A DNA stretch of 64,000 nucleotides from Paenibacillus amylolyticus (GCF_001570725.1 NZ_BCNV01000001.1:372001-436000); one strand, 5' to 3'. Shown: positions 17,625 to 26,894, counted from the stretch's first letter. The notes: generated from the sequence alone by a model not told the origin. Numbers and translations are program-made.

Positions 17625-19385
17625 TTAATTGGTTTCGGATGGGCCATCCCATATTAAGCGAATGATCGTTCCTTCACCAGGCGTGGAATGTACCTCAATA
17701 CGGCCTTTCATCGCTTCGATCAAACCTTTGGTTACCGCCATGCCCAGGCCTGATCCAACATCCGACGTGCCTGTATCTGTACCGCGATAGTATCGTTCAA
17801 ATAACTTCCATACCGTCTCAGGATCCATACCTCTTCCGTTATCGGCAAATTGAATGCTGAACTCATCTGCCTGTTTACCTGAATGAACACTGACGATCAG
17901 GGTGGACTCGGGCGGATTATGGAGAAGGGCATTGGCGGTCAGATTATCCACGATTCGTTCAAACGATGGAATATGAACAAGTCCATACACCGGTATTTTG
18001 GACGGTTGGAATAGAATGCGACCTTCGCCATATGCAGGATTCCGTTCGGCGCGCTGGATCAGATCACGAAGTAACGCATTTACGTCAGTTTCCTCCGTCA
18101 CAGGTTGATATCCCCCACTCCGTAATCGGTAAGTCATGGCAAGGTCATTAACAAGCCTGTCCATATACATGGATTTATCGAGCATTATGCCTGCGAATTC
18201 CCTGACTTCTCCCTCGGTCCAGCTATATTTATCTGCCTCAAGCATATGGGCATAACCCTGGATGGAGGATAGGGGCGTCTTCAGATCATGTGTTATGCCG
18301 GCGATCCATTCCTCCCGTAGAGATTCGGTCTGTTTGCGGAGTTCTTCATCTTGCTTCAACGTGTGGGACAGGGCCTGCATGGAGCGAAGCACTTCAGCAT
18401 ACACATGATATTTTCGTTTCCACTTTCCGTTACGCCGCTGACTGCGAGGCACTCCGAAGGCTCCGGTAGGTTCCTCATAATGTCCTCGCTCCAGACGCTG
18501 TAACCATTGGAGCATATGCAGCATGGGCGAGCCGAATCGGTTGGCATACCAGAAGGCAAGCAAGATGAGCAGAATGATGATCGATACAATCAATACGACC
18601 AATGCCGGTTCCAGAATAAAACGGTAGGGATTCTGATCACCGCTCGCTGCTGGATCACCAGGGATGCTAATCAGCCAAGTGGTTTCATTCTGTTCGTCGT
18701 ACCACGTGGCAATAGACTTCCCTGATCGACTTGGATAGCGAATTTGCAAAACCAATTCCTGAATGGTGTATTCGCTTGGTACACCCACAGCTGGTTTGTT
18801 AAAGGAGGAGAGTTCGCGTCCCGACGCATCCAATACTTGAAGATAGGCATTGGCAGAACGAAAGGCTTCCTGTTGGCTCGGTTGAAGATTAAACTTCCCG
18901 TTGGTGAGAGTGAGATCCGAACGAATATTATTCATGAGCGACTTGGCCGGGTTACTCTCGCCATACAACAAAGTGAAATTCTTCCCGTTCTTCTCCCGGA
19001 TGAGCATAACAATCTGATAAGGGAAGGGCTTTTGATTTTCCCAGTATGCAATCAATTCCCCTGGTTTGTAGTGAGTTGGGACATCGGCGGGAGTGTGGTA
19101 GTCATCAATGGCGTAGCCGTTTTCATCCAGCACTTGGAGCCAGCCTTGATATTTATCTACTTGCTTCAGCAATTCGGGGTCATACCGGATCGTGTTATCC
19201 GGCAGGATCTCTGCTGTATTAATCAATTGGTCCAGACCGTTAAGGGCAAAATCATCGACCAGATTCACTTCATTTACCTTTTGCACGACCCAGTAAGTGG
19301 CTACAGAACCAAGCAGGATGATAAGAACAACGGCTCCGGCAAGCATCCCGATAAACCGGGTCATTAACCTGCGACGAATACTCAT
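17625..19385 (-). CDS. Sensor histidine kinase with duplicated extracellular sensor unit
   Basis: This membrane-bound kinase partners the response regulator it overlaps. The 586-residue protein has a membrane helix at about 12-34, an extracellular domain of about 230 residues, a second helix at about 278-300, a linker, and a catalytic core with the phospho-acceptor His in GITHDLKTPLSSI. The ATP-binding boxes include DNLTANAL, FADNGRGMD and GSGLGMAV. The sensor contains two related units, each LQVLD..G......P..VP..Y...EL. It overlaps the regulator gene by 4 nt. The divergent M23 lipoprotein gene suggests a cell-envelope role. Confidence 0.92.
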   Translation of the reverse strand: MSIRRRLMTRFIGMLAGAVVLIILLGSVATYWVVQKVNEVNLVDDFALNGLDQLINTAEILPDNTIRYDPELLKQVDKYQGWLQVLDENGYAIDDYHTPADVPTHYKPGELIAYWENQKPFPYQIVMLIREKNGKNFTLLYGESNPAKSLMNNIRSDLTLTNGKFNLQPSQQEAFRSANAYLQVLDASGRELSSFNKPAVGVPSEYTIQELVLQIRYPSRSGKSIATWYDEQNETTWLISIPGDPAASGDQNPYRFILEPALVVLIVSIIILLILLAFWYANRFGSPMLHMLQWLQRLERGHYEEPTGAFGVPRSQRRNGKWKRKYHVYAEVLRSMQALSHTLKQDEELRKQTESLREEWIAGITHDLKTPLSSIQGYAHMLEADKYSWTEGEVREFAGIMLDKSMYMDRLVNDLAMTYRLRSGGYQPVTEETDVNALLRDLIQRAERNPAYGEGRILFQPSKIPVYGLVHIPSFERIVDNLTANALLHNPPESTLIVSVHSGKQADEFSIQFADNGRGMDPETVWKLFERYYRGTDTGTSDVGSGLGMAVTKGLIEAMKGRIEVHSTPGEGTIIRLIWDGPSETN

Positions 19386-20143
19386 GGGCGTGACACATGT
19401 TCCGGCTGAATCAGTTTGTAACCCAGACCCCGGACGTTAACGAGAAATACTGGATTGGAAGGATCGGCTTCAATGCGCTCCCGAATGCGGTGAATATGAA
19501 CCATCACGGTATTGTCGTCACTAATGGCTTCCGAGCCCCAGACCCGCTCGTATAGATCTGATTTGGTAAAAATGCGATTGGGATGCTTGCAAAAAAAGAG
19601 CAACAATTGAAATACGAGTGCCGGACAGGATACGGATTCTCCTTCAACCCGAAGCTCGCCAGCCCATTCCAGCACCTGGAATCGTCCAAAGTTGTACACA
19701 CCTTCCGATGTGCTGGGAGATGACGTATTTACGTTAGATGGGACGTGGTCTGAGATCGCTACGGTTTTAGAAGGTAAATAACGCTTGAGTAATGATTTAA
19801 TTCGAGCAACGACTTCGAGCGGATTAAAGGGTTTGGCAACGTAATCGTCGCCACCAACAGCGAATCCGGTTAATTTATCATAATCGGTTGTTTTGGCCGT
19901 CAGAAACAGGATGGGCGCATCGGTGACCTGCCGTAGGAAAGGACAGATTTCCAGTCCGCTTTTGCCGGGAAGCATGATGTCGAGCACGATGCAATGATAC
20001 GTCTTGTTGTTGCAGGCCTCAATGGCAGCTTCGCCTGTTGTAACGGTATCAATATCGAGAAACTGCTCTTTGAGCAGAACGGTTTTGAGCATATGCAGAA
20101 TAGCCTGTTCATCGTCCACAAGCAGTAATGAGACGTTATCCAT
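19382..20143 (-). CDS. OmpR-family response regulator
   Basis: The 253-residue protein has an N-terminal receiver domain with the acidic pair in LLVDDEQ, phospho-acceptor Asp in CIVLDIMLPGKSG, Thr in LFLTAKT and Lys in VAKPFNP. A linker rich in Ser/Pro/Val follows, then a winged-helix DNA-binding domain with VMVHIHRIRERIE and VRGLGYKL. It is transcribed first in the operon and overlaps the kinase gene by 4 nt. It probably binds TCTTAA direct repeats in the divergent promoter region. Confidence 0.94.
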   Translation of the reverse strand: MDNVSLLLVDDEQAILHMLKTVLLKEQFLDIDTVTTGEAAIEACNNKTYHCIVLDIMLPGKSGLEICPFLRQVTDAPILFLTAKTTDYDKLTGFAVGGDDYVAKPFNPLEVVARIKSLLKRYLPSKTVAISDHVPSNVNTSSPSTSEGVYNFGRFQVLEWAGELRVEGESVSCPALVFQLLLFFCKHPNRIFTKSDLYERVWGSEAISDDNTVMVHIHRIRERIEADPSNPVFLVNVRGLGYKLIQPEHVSRP

Positions 20144-20226
20144 AGTTTAAAAATGACCTCCTGATCACTTCCGATGTGTTTATTGTTAATCATACCATCC
20201 AAGAGGGCTGTATAGCGTACGAGCTA

Positions 20227-20243
20227 TCTTAACGGAATCTTAA
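20227..20243. promoter_or_regulatory. Candidate response-regulator operator (direct repeat)
   Basis: TCTTAA occurs at 20227-20232 and 20238-20243, an 11 bp period typical of OmpR/PhoB-family sites. It lies between the divergent response regulator and M23 lipoprotein genes. TTAAC-like copies recur nearer the lipoprotein gene. Confidence 0.45.
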
Positions 20244-20364
20244 TTATGCAGTCTCAGAAGGCAAGACGAGTTTAACTACTCGTAAGTTGGGGTTAGACGA
20301 AGGATAAGACTCATTCTGTACACTTAACTGGAAAGGTTAACGATTAGTAGAAGGGATGTTGAGA

Positions 20365-21465
20365 ATGAACAGAGAAGGTCAACTGAAATCAGAACAAAAT
20401 ACACATTCGAAATTACAGCATAGAAGAGGTTGGAAGGTGCTTGCGATTACCCTTGGGGCTTGTGTGATATTGTCTGCTTGTGGCAACAGCAACTCCATTA
20501 CTTCCGACGAGGCGGAGCAGCAGTCAGCCGAACAGACGTCCAATAATGAAACGAGCGAAAACTCTAATCAGGAGCAGAACTCAAGTTCAGAGGTGAGCAC
20601 GATGGTTACACCGGACAATTTCATAGATACGTTGATGAACGGTTCAAAGGATGCAATCTATAGTCAGTTTTCTCCGGAATTGAAGGGAACGTTAACGTTG
20701 GAACAATTCAAGGAAGCGGCTAACCAGTTTCTGGAGGGTGTGGAATCTTGGGAGCTAGTGGTAGATGCCGAAATGAATCAAATAACCGAGCATAGCTGGA
20801 AGGATCAAACCGGAACGAAAGGTGTTCAAGTGTATTTTTCTGAAGAAAATCAGATTGAGGGTCTCTTAATTCAGCCGTTAGAAACTTTTGAGGACACGGA
20901 TGCCAAATTCACCAAAACAGAGTTCCAATTCCCCATGAAGGGGGAATGGTATGTATTCTGGGGAGGCAATGATGTGTTATCCAACTATCATTATGCGCAT
21001 GAAACCCAGCGCTACGCCCTGGATATTGTTCGAACACAGAATAATTCAAGTTATCAAGGTGAAGCAACGGCAAACGAAAACTACTATGCTTTTGGTGAAC
21101 CACTCTATGCTGCTGCGGACGGAACAGTCGTCGAAATCAAGAACGATATTCCGGACAATGTACCGGGTGTCATGAATCCGGAAGAGCCGGCGGGTAACTA
21201 TGTGGTGATTGACCATGGAAATGGTGAATACAGCATCACAGGACATATCAAGGAAGGCAGTGTTTCGGTCAAAAAAGGGGATAAGCTCAAGCAAGGAGAC
21301 CCTATCGGAGAGCTTGGTAATTCGGGGAACTCCAGTGAAGCCCATCTGCATTTCCAGGTATCGGACGGCCCGGATCTGTTCACATCTCACTCAATTAACA
21401 TTCGCTGGGCAGACCAGAGCCAACAGTTCACTCGTGGGAACACAATTCAAGGACTTCCAGAGTAA
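20365..21465 (+). CDS. M23-type peptidase lipoprotein
   Basis: This extracytoplasmic LytM-like protein probably cleaves or binds peptidoglycan. The 366-residue product has a lipoprotein signal (LSAC), a Ser/Asn/Gln/Glu-rich linker, an alpha-beta domain resembling DUF3887 (TPDNFIDTLMNGSKD onward), and a C-terminal M23 fold. HLHFQ supplies the last zinc-site residues. The usual first His of HxxxD is replaced in QRYALDIV, a variant seen in some M23 families, so activity is uncertain. ATG 20365 is preferred because an ATG at 20356 abuts the AAGGG site. It is divergent from the two-component operon. Confidence 0.85.
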   Translation: MNREGQLKSEQNTHSKLQHRRGWKVLAITLGACVILSACGNSNSITSDEAEQQSAEQTSNNETSENSNQEQNSSSEVSTMVTPDNFIDTLMNGSKDAIYSQFSPELKGTLTLEQFKEAANQFLEGVESWELVVDAEMNQITEHSWKDQTGTKGVQVYFSEENQIEGLLIQPLETFEDTDAKFTKTEFQFPMKGEWYVFWGGNDVLSNYHYAHETQRYALDIVRTQNNSSYQGEATANENYYAFGEPLYAAADGTVVEIKNDIPDNVPGVMNPEEPAGNYVVIDHGNGEYSITGHIKEGSVSVKKGDKLKQGDPIGELGNSGNSSEAHLHFQVSDGPDLFTSHSINIRWADQSQQFTRGNTIQGLPE

Positions 21466-21539
21466 TGCTATATATAAGTTAAAGCATTGAATTTACACTG
21501 GACCACTACGCGGTCAGAACCATCTTCCGATCGCTGTTA

Positions 21540-21596
21540 TCCCCAGATTTTATTGATTTCCTTATATAAAGGGGAAAATCCGGGGATAAAGGCGCA
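21540..21596. other. Imperfect hairpin in the 297 nt gap after the M23 gene
   Basis: TCCCCAGATTTT pairs with AAAATCCGGGGA (21585-21596) around a 33 nt loop. There is no T-tract, so it is not a clear terminator. Nothing else is seen between 21466 and 21762 apart from the promoter of the next gene. Confidence 0.5.
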
Positions 21597-21762
21597 CGCT
21601 TCGCTTCTTCTGATTGGTTCTGTCCTCTCCGTTATCGTGTAAATATTTACTTAAACATATACAGATTTCTCTGTCTGAATGTTAGGGATGACGAAAACTT
21701 CGCTTCTCCGTTATAATATCCTCTATGATAATAGTACGATCTGGAATGATGGAGGAGTAGCG

Positions 21763-22266
21763 ATGAAGCTGGAAGATGTGCAGATTGAATATGCGCGCCT
21801 CGAGGAGTTGCCGAGGATTGTGGAAATTTATAATTCCACCATTGAGAGCCGCGTGGTGACAGCGGATTTGGAGCCGGTAACGGTGGAACAACGTGTTCCG
21901 TGGTTTGAGGAACATTCACCGGATCATCGTCCGCTTTGGGTGATGAAGCAGGCAGGGCAGGTAGTAGCTTGGGCAAGTCTCAGCTCGTTCTATGGACGCC
22001 CTGCGTATAATGGAACGGTGGAAGTTAGTGTATACGTGGATCAGCAATGCCGCGGGATTGGGGCTGGCGGACGTTTGCTCGAAACTGTATTTGCGGCGTG
22101 TCCCGCGCTTGGAATTACGACGATTCTCGGATTTGTCTTTGGACATAATGAACCGAGTCTGGGGTTATTGCGCAAGCATGGTTTTGAACAGTGGGGGTAT
22201 TATCCCGAAGTGGCTGTGCTGGATGGTGTGAATAGAGATTTGGCGATTTTGGGCAAAAAAATATAA
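21763..22266 (+). CDS. GNAT acetyltransferase (phosphinothricin acetyltransferase-like)
   Basis: The 167-residue protein is a GCN5-type N-acetyltransferase. It opens with the Pat-like pattern LEELPRIVEIYN, has VEVSVYVDQQCRGIGAGGRLL (motif A, acetyl-CoA pyrophosphate loop), and continues with FGHNEPSLGLLRKHGFEQWG. This layout matches phosphinothricin/methionine-sulfone acetyltransferases of the YncA type. The ATG at 21763 follows GGAGG by 7 nt, and the frame extends 28 codons further upstream without a ribosome binding site. A terminator follows. Confidence 0.88.
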   Translation: MKLEDVQIEYARLEELPRIVEIYNSTIESRVVTADLEPVTVEQRVPWFEEHSPDHRPLWVMKQAGQVVAWASLSSFYGRPAYNGTVEVSVYVDQQCRGIGAGGRLLETVFAACPALGITTILGFVFGHNEPSLGLLRKHGFEQWGYYPEVAVLDGVNRDLAILGKKI

Positions 22267-22300
22267 GTGCTGTGCTTATTTGTGAGATAAGAACGCTGAA

Positions 22301-22336
22301 AACCTCCAACCTAGGTTATAGGATTGGAGGTTTTTT
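22301..22336 (+). terminator. Terminator of the acetyltransferase gene
   Basis: AACCTCCAA (22301-22309) pairs with TTGGAGGTT (22324-22332), followed by a T-run. Confidence 0.85.
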
Positions 22337-22380
22337 GTCGTTCAACTATATTCTTCGCTATGTGAACGTGGAGGTTGTGT

Positions 22381-22872
22381 TTATACACCAAGTTGATGCT
22401 TAATTCCTTGAATCTGTCCCAGATGGCGTTCCTCATGATAACTTGCAAAGTCAATCCATTGGGTAAGATCCATCTCACCGAATACGGGATGAGAAAAGGA
22501 CTTGCTGCGTAGCAGGTCGGGTTCATGGTCCAATGCAAAGTGGTTAAGCGCTTGATGGGATTCGTCCAGATCACTGCGTACGTCTGCGAGTGCTTCAGGC
22601 GCTGCTGGAGGCTGAAGATGGGGCGGTGCCTCAATGGAGCGGCTACGGTCCAATGTTAGTTCATAAGGTTTTTTGTCCACAGATACGGTTTGTTCCTTCT
22701 CCAGCGCAAGACGAGCTTGTTTCCCAATGACATGTTCCATCAGATTCAAATGACGCAGTACTTGCATGATACTCCATTGTTCGGGTGAAGGTTTTCGGTT
22801 CAGTTGTTCTTCTTCGAGTCCCGAGACGCTTTCCCAGATCTGGTTGCGTATATCGTCATTGCGAGTAAACAT
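22381..22872 (-). CDS. DinB/YfiT-family putative metal-dependent enzyme
   Basis: The 163-residue helical protein has the DinB four-helix-bundle pattern. An early His follows the EQWS segment (QVLRHLNLMEHVIGKQ), and the C-terminal SYHEERHLGQIQGI motif supplies two His residues for a metal site. Many Bacillus relatives act in thiol transfer (bacillithiol S-transferases), but the exact role cannot be told. GGAGAGG precedes the ATG. An inverted repeat GCTTAT-TCT-ATAAGC at 22947-22961 lies in its upstream region and may be an operator. Confidence 0.85.
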   Translation of the reverse strand: MFTRNDDIRNQIWESVSGLEEEQLNRKPSPEQWSIMQVLRHLNLMEHVIGKQARLALEKEQTVSVDKKPYELTLDRSRSIEAPPHLQPPAAPEALADVRSDLDESHQALNHFALDHEPDLLRSKSFSHPVFGEMDLTQWIDFASYHEERHLGQIQGIKHQLGV

Positions 22873-23029
22873 CGTGCAATCCTCTCCTTATATGGGTTCT
22901 ATGATGCTAATAGTCTGTGTATGTCCATTACCCAAAATGTGGATGCTTATTCTATAAGCATAAAGAATGAGATGGATGAATGCGAATCGTAGGCATGATT
23001 AACCTTGTTAGATGTAATTTGTACAAAAT

Positions 23030-23056
23030 AAAAAAAAGCCGTTCATCTATGAACGG
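23030..23056 (-). terminator. Minus-strand terminator upstream of the DinB gene
   Basis: CCGTTCAT (23039-23046) pairs with ATGAACGG (23049-23056). On the - strand it runs into seven or more T residues. No - strand gene lies to its right, and a TTGACA is present on that strand just beyond it, so it may insulate the DinB gene from antisense transcription or end a short leader. Confidence 0.6.
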
Positions 23057-23089
23057 TTCATTTCAATAATTGTCAAATCCAAAAAAAGA

Positions 23090-23118
23090 TTGACGGGCAG
23101 ACCCCGGCAAACTATAAT
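23090..23118 (+). promoter_or_regulatory. Strong sigma-A promoter of the coiled-coil/amt operon
   Basis: TTGACG (23090-23095) and TATAAT (23113-23118) are separated by exactly 17 nt. It lies 42 nt upstream of the first gene. Confidence 0.85.
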
Positions 23119-23159
23119 CGGTAACAAGTAACTTGATATGTGAGGAGTCCTGACATGAT

Positions 23160-23579
23160 ATGTTAGTAATCGATGAGGTGTATCACCATACAGCATTGCA
23201 AATATCATCGTCCGATTTATTGTACCTTATCGAACGACTGAAGGTCAAAAAAGAAACTGAGATCCAAACGCTCAAGCAGAAGATCGAACAGTTCGAACAA
23301 AAGCGTCGAGCGGAAGAGGTCGCTTATCAATCGTTGTCAACCGTACGCAAATGGTTTGCGGGACGCCCCGCATCCCATCATCAGGCGGTGGAATATATGG
23401 TTCAGGTGAAGGAACGTTTTCGCAAGATGGAACAAATTCGTAGACGCATACGTGAATTGGATCAGATCGCAGAACGAATTAAGCATCCGGACAGCATTGA
23501 GCGGGACGAGATTGAGCTTGCGCCCGATACAATCCGTGAGCTCATACAGCTTAGTGAAACGGAGGATGTACAAGCATGA
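23160..23579 (+). CDS. Coiled-coil protein encoded upstream of amt
   Basis: I do not recognise a family. The 139-residue product is highly charged, with two long helical stretches. Residues about 20-60 (LIERLKVKKETEIQTLKQ) and 85-115 (VKERFRKMEQIRRRIREL) read as coiled coil. No membrane helix or signal peptide is present. GAGGAG lies about 12 nt upstream of the ATG. It overlaps the ammonium transporter start by 4 nt, the place where a PII protein (GlnK) usually sits, so a role in controlling or assembling the transporter is an inference from position. Confidence 0.7.
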   Translation: MLVIDEVYHHTALQISSSDLLYLIERLKVKKETEIQTLKQKIEQFEQKRRAEEVAYQSLSTVRKWFAGRPASHHQAVEYMVQVKERFRKMEQIRRRIRELDQIAERIKHPDSIERDEIELAPDTIRELIQLSETEDVQA

Positions 23580-24865
23580 CTTTGGAGACGTTAAGCACCG
23601 GAATTGATACGGTCTGGGTCGTACTGAGTGCAGCGATGATTTTATTGATGGAGGGTGGATTCGCCCTGCTTGAAGCTGGCTTTGTGCGTTATAAAAATAG
23701 TGTGAACATTATTATGAAGGTTTTTGCTGATATTACGATCGGAACGTTGCTGTTCTATGCGATCGGTTTTGGACTGATGTATGGTTCGGACGTTGGCGGT
23801 TTTGCCGGAGTAACGGGCTTTTTCCTGAACGGGGATTTGTCGCATCTGGATGTACCGGTATCTCTTGAGACATTCTGGTTGTTCCAGGCTGCCTTTACCA
23901 TTGCCGTTATTTCCATCGTTTCAGGAGCAGTGGCAGAGCGGATCAACTTCCGTGCTTACCTCCTGTATATCATATTGATGACGGCGATCATCTACCCGAT
24001 TGGTGGACACTGGGCATGGGGCGGCGGCTGGCTTAGTCAGCTGGGAATGCAGGACTTTGCCGGTTCAGCTGTCATCCATGCATTAGGGGGATTCTCGGCA
24101 CTGGCTGCTGCAATTATCATTGGTCCGCGTAAAGGGAAGTACACGCCACTTGGCGTAAGTGCCATTGCCCTTCCGAGTAATCTGCCACTCGCATCTGTAG
24201 GTGCATTTCTGCTATGGTTCGGATGGTTTGGCTTTAATGCCGGCAGTACGCTGAGTGCGACGGATGTAAGAATCGGTCACATTGCAATTGTTACGATGTT
24301 ATCTGCGGCTTCGGGTGGTGCGGTTACGTTACTGTACACCTTGTTCCGCTTCAATCGCTCGGATGCGCCATCGGTTATTAACGGTTCACTTGCGGGACTG
24401 GTCGGAATTACGGCAGGATGTGCTTTTGTTGGCGATGTAGCAGCCATATTCATTGGGGCAGTATCCGGTTTATTGATGATGGCTGCTACCAACTGGCTGG
24501 ACCGTCGGCAGATTGATGATCCGGTCGGTGCATTCCCGGTGCATGCCGCATCGGGAATGTGGGGAACGATTGCTGTAGGTTTGTTTGCCACGGATGGTGG
24601 ATTATTCATGGGCGGCGGCTGGAGGTTGCTGGGAGTTCAGGCACTTGGACTTACAGCTCTGGTCATCTGGGGATTCGCCATGACTTGGATCGGATTAAAG
24701 CTGATTGGAAAAATTGTACCTGTACGTTCGACGGAAGAAGAGGAAGACCTGGGTCTGGATATTAGCTATCATGGTGTGATGGCAGCCCATCAGGCCCATG
24801 AATTCCTGGATGGTGAGGAGCATATGCGTGCTTACCAGGAAAAGTCTTCTGATCCCAATCGTTAA
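23576..24865 (+). CDS. amt: Ammonium transporter (Amt family)
   Basis: Amt proteins form trimeric channels that conduct ammonia after deprotonating ammonium. The 429-residue protein has about eleven membrane helices. Recognisable segments are LLMEGGFALLEAGFVRYKN, the HWAWGGGWL block, the first pore His in AVIHALGGFSALAAA, and HAASGMWGTIAVGLFA near the second pore His. The cytosolic C-terminus of about 45 residues is acidic. It is translationally coupled to a coiled-coil gene rather than to a PII gene, and a terminator follows. Confidence 0.95.
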   Translation: MTLETLSTGIDTVWVVLSAAMILLMEGGFALLEAGFVRYKNSVNIIMKVFADITIGTLLFYAIGFGLMYGSDVGGFAGVTGFFLNGDLSHLDVPVSLETFWLFQAAFTIAVISIVSGAVAERINFRAYLLYIILMTAIIYPIGGHWAWGGGWLSQLGMQDFAGSAVIHALGGFSALAAAIIIGPRKGKYTPLGVSAIALPSNLPLASVGAFLLWFGWFGFNAGSTLSATDVRIGHIAIVTMLSAASGGAVTLLYTLFRFNRSDAPSVINGSLAGLVGITAGCAFVGDVAAIFIGAVSGLLMMAATNWLDRRQIDDPVGAFPVHAASGMWGTIAVGLFATDGGLFMGGGWRLLGVQALGLTALVIWGFAMTWIGLKLIGKIVPVRSTEEEEDLGLDISYHGVMAAHQAHEFLDGEEHMRAYQEKSSDPNR

Positions 24866-24889
24866 ATGGAATATAGAATTAAGGAAGTA

Positions 24890-24920
24890 GACTGACAGGG
24901 CATGTCAGTCTCTTTTTTTG
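24890..24920 (+). terminator. Terminator of the amt operon
   Basis: AGACTGACA (24890-24898) pairs with TGTCAGTCT (24904-24912), followed by seven T residues. Confidence 0.9.
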
Positions 24921-25015
24921 CTAGAAGCAGGGAAAGACGTCCGGACGGAAGAATATACAGGTGTGAACCTGAATATGTCTCAGCATAGGTGTATTGTCAA
25001 AAGGGGAGGGTCTAT

Positions 25016-25957
25016 ATGATTAAGCCAGAACAATGTGAACGTCTAACCAGAAAAGCCCGTAAAACACTTGAGGAATATGGTTTGGGAGTCGCTGCCGATC
25101 TGTTGTTATCTTCAAGTCGCTGGGGAATTCGCCTCGATGTATCCACAATAGACGAATATCGCAGAACAGGAAACTCACGTGTAGGTGGACATCCGGATTT
25201 GCCGAGTCGCATGGCGTGGCCGGTAACACAAGAAGGAGTTCCGATGACTTTCCTAGCCCAGTTGAACCTGGTGGATTTGTCACCTTATACACCGAATGAT
25301 GGACGCGGGACGTTGCCAGAACGGGGAATGTTATACTTTTTCGTTGGTACGGATGAATCGGCCTGTCCCATTGAACATCGTGTGATTTTTGAGCCAAGTG
25401 CCCATAACCTGATAAGGCGAGAGCCAGAAGGGGATACCGCGCTGGATGGAGCCCCGTTTGTCGCACATTCGGTGACCGTACTTCCTAATCTTGAATTTCC
25501 TACATATGCATATATCGACGCCAACGCGCTGAACGAGCTCTCGCCTCCGCGGCATGAGACCGATGAGACTGAGGCAGAAGTGGATCTGTATGACCGATAC
25601 CTTGAATTCGAATCGAGCTGGAATCATCCGAGTACGCTGAATTGGGGTGGGATGTTTGGATATCCTGACGGGCAGCATCCGGATGCCGAGCATCGGGCCT
25701 TGTTACAGATCGCACTGGGAGAAGAGTACAGTTATAACGAGCAGGAATGTGAGAAGAAGCTGACCAAGTATTACGGCGGAGATGAGGATCGGACATGGCA
25801 GGAACTATCCGATACACTGCTGCTGTTGAAGATAGATACGCATGATGCCATTGGTTTCCAATGGTGGGATTGCGGAGAACTGCAATTTTTCATTCGTAAA
25901 TCTGACTTGGAGGCTGGACGATTCGAGCAAACGTATTGTTCGTTATACTCAAGTTGA
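25016..25957 (+). CDS. DUF1963 (YwqG-like) protein
   Basis: This 313-residue cytosolic protein belongs to the DUF1963/YwqG family, whose function is unknown. Family features are GGHPDLPSRMAWP, FLAQLNLVDLSPY, GMLYFFV and the aromatic GFQWWDCGELQFFI segment near the C-terminus. GGGGAGG lies 6 nt before the ATG at 25016, and a start 27 nt further upstream is less likely. A weak hairpin with a T-run follows. Confidence 0.85.
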   Translation: MIKPEQCERLTRKARKTLEEYGLGVAADLLLSSSRWGIRLDVSTIDEYRRTGNSRVGGHPDLPSRMAWPVTQEGVPMTFLAQLNLVDLSPYTPNDGRGTLPERGMLYFFVGTDESACPIEHRVIFEPSAHNLIRREPEGDTALDGAPFVAHSVTVLPNLEFPTYAYIDANALNELSPPRHETDETEAEVDLYDRYLEFESSWNHPSTLNWGGMFGYPDGQHPDAEHRALLQIALGEEYSYNEQECEKKLTKYYGGDEDRTWQELSDTLLLLKIDTHDAIGFQWWDCGELQFFIRKSDLEAGRFEQTYCSLYSS

Positions 25958-25989
25958 GCGAAGATTTGAAATTAAATAGGCAACAAAAT

Positions 25990-26029
25990 GTCCTGAATCC
26001 CGTCTATATGAAGGAGGAAGGACTTTTTT
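25990..26029 (+). terminator. Weak terminator after the DUF1963 gene
   Basis: A GTCCT / AGGAC stem with a long loop is followed by TTTTTT. The stem is short, so termination may be partial. Confidence 0.4.
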
Positions 26030-26141
26030 GTTCGTAAATTGTTAGATTTGGTGTGTAGTTTGTTTATATATTAAGGAGGGATATCTTGGTTGATAACCGA
26101 TCATATGTTCTGTATAATGGGACGAAAAGGAAGTGTATCTG

Positions 26142-26600
26142 TTGATTCAATCTGCGTTCAAACATATTGATGTGGCAGTAACATCGTTAATTGATATATG
26201 TGATCAGCTGTCTGAAGAAGATTTGGCTCTGACGCCAATTGAGGGCAAACGGCCTGTTGGTGAACTGTTGTCCCATCTGTCTGTGATCTGCCGAGCGGAT
26301 GTCTATATTTCCGAAGGTGCATCGGAAGAAGAGATGGCTTTATTCTATGAGGAGAACCAGGTGAATTCGCTCGGTGAGATCAAACAGGCTTTGATTGATA
26401 ACCAGATGTATCTGTACCAAAGATACAGGCAGTATAACACCGAAGAATTACTGCATGTGACAGACTCGTACTGGGGAGCTTCCTATAGTCGGCTGGAGTG
26501 GTTGCTTGAGATTATGGGACATGTGTATCATCATAGGGGACAATTGTATACGATGCTAACCCTGACGGGCAAGGAGCCCAAATCAGTGCTTTTTAAATAG
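26142..26600 (+). CDS. DinB-family protein
   Basis: The 152-residue helical protein resembles DinB/YfiT-type proteins. It has an N-terminal SAFKHIDVAVTSLID helix, a GELLSHLSVICRAD segment with one His, and a late MGHVYHHRGQLYTML with two further His residues for the usual metal site. The likely start is TTG at 26142, 8 nt after AAAGGAAG. A GTG at 26133 lies inside that site. It is a second DinB-type gene in the window, not closely similar to the one at 22381. Confidence 0.8.
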   Translation: MIQSAFKHIDVAVTSLIDICDQLSEEDLALTPIEGKRPVGELLSHLSVICRADVYISEGASEEEMALFYEENQVNSLGEIKQALIDNQMYLYQRYRQYNTEELLHVTDSYWGASYSRLEWLLEIMGHVYHHRGQLYTMLTLTGKEPKSVLFK

Positions 26601-26824
26601 AAAGGTATTATTCAATACGAGACATACGATAATGATAAGAACGGATAGAATACATATAAGTACGTGTTCAAAAAGAACGGTTTTCAGTCCAACAATACTA
26701 CAAGCTATACTTAAAACATCGGAGAATTCCAGTGTCTTCTGTGGTATGAATTCAGCAGATGAGGCCAAAAGAGATACATGGGATGATGATCAAGTTTGAA
26801 CGTGTGCTTGAGGATCAGGATATT

Positions 26825-26853
26825 TTCGCAGACGTATACCTCGGTGGTATAAT
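26825..26853 (+). promoter_or_regulatory. Candidate promoter of the second two-component operon
   Basis: A perfect TATAAT (26848-26853) stands 17 nt after TTCGCA (26825-26830). The -35 box is weak. The 294 nt gap 26601-26894 shows nothing else clear. Confidence 0.45.
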
Positions 26854-26894
26854 TTGAGCAGGTAAGGAATTGTGGAAGAGAGAGGAATAATGCC

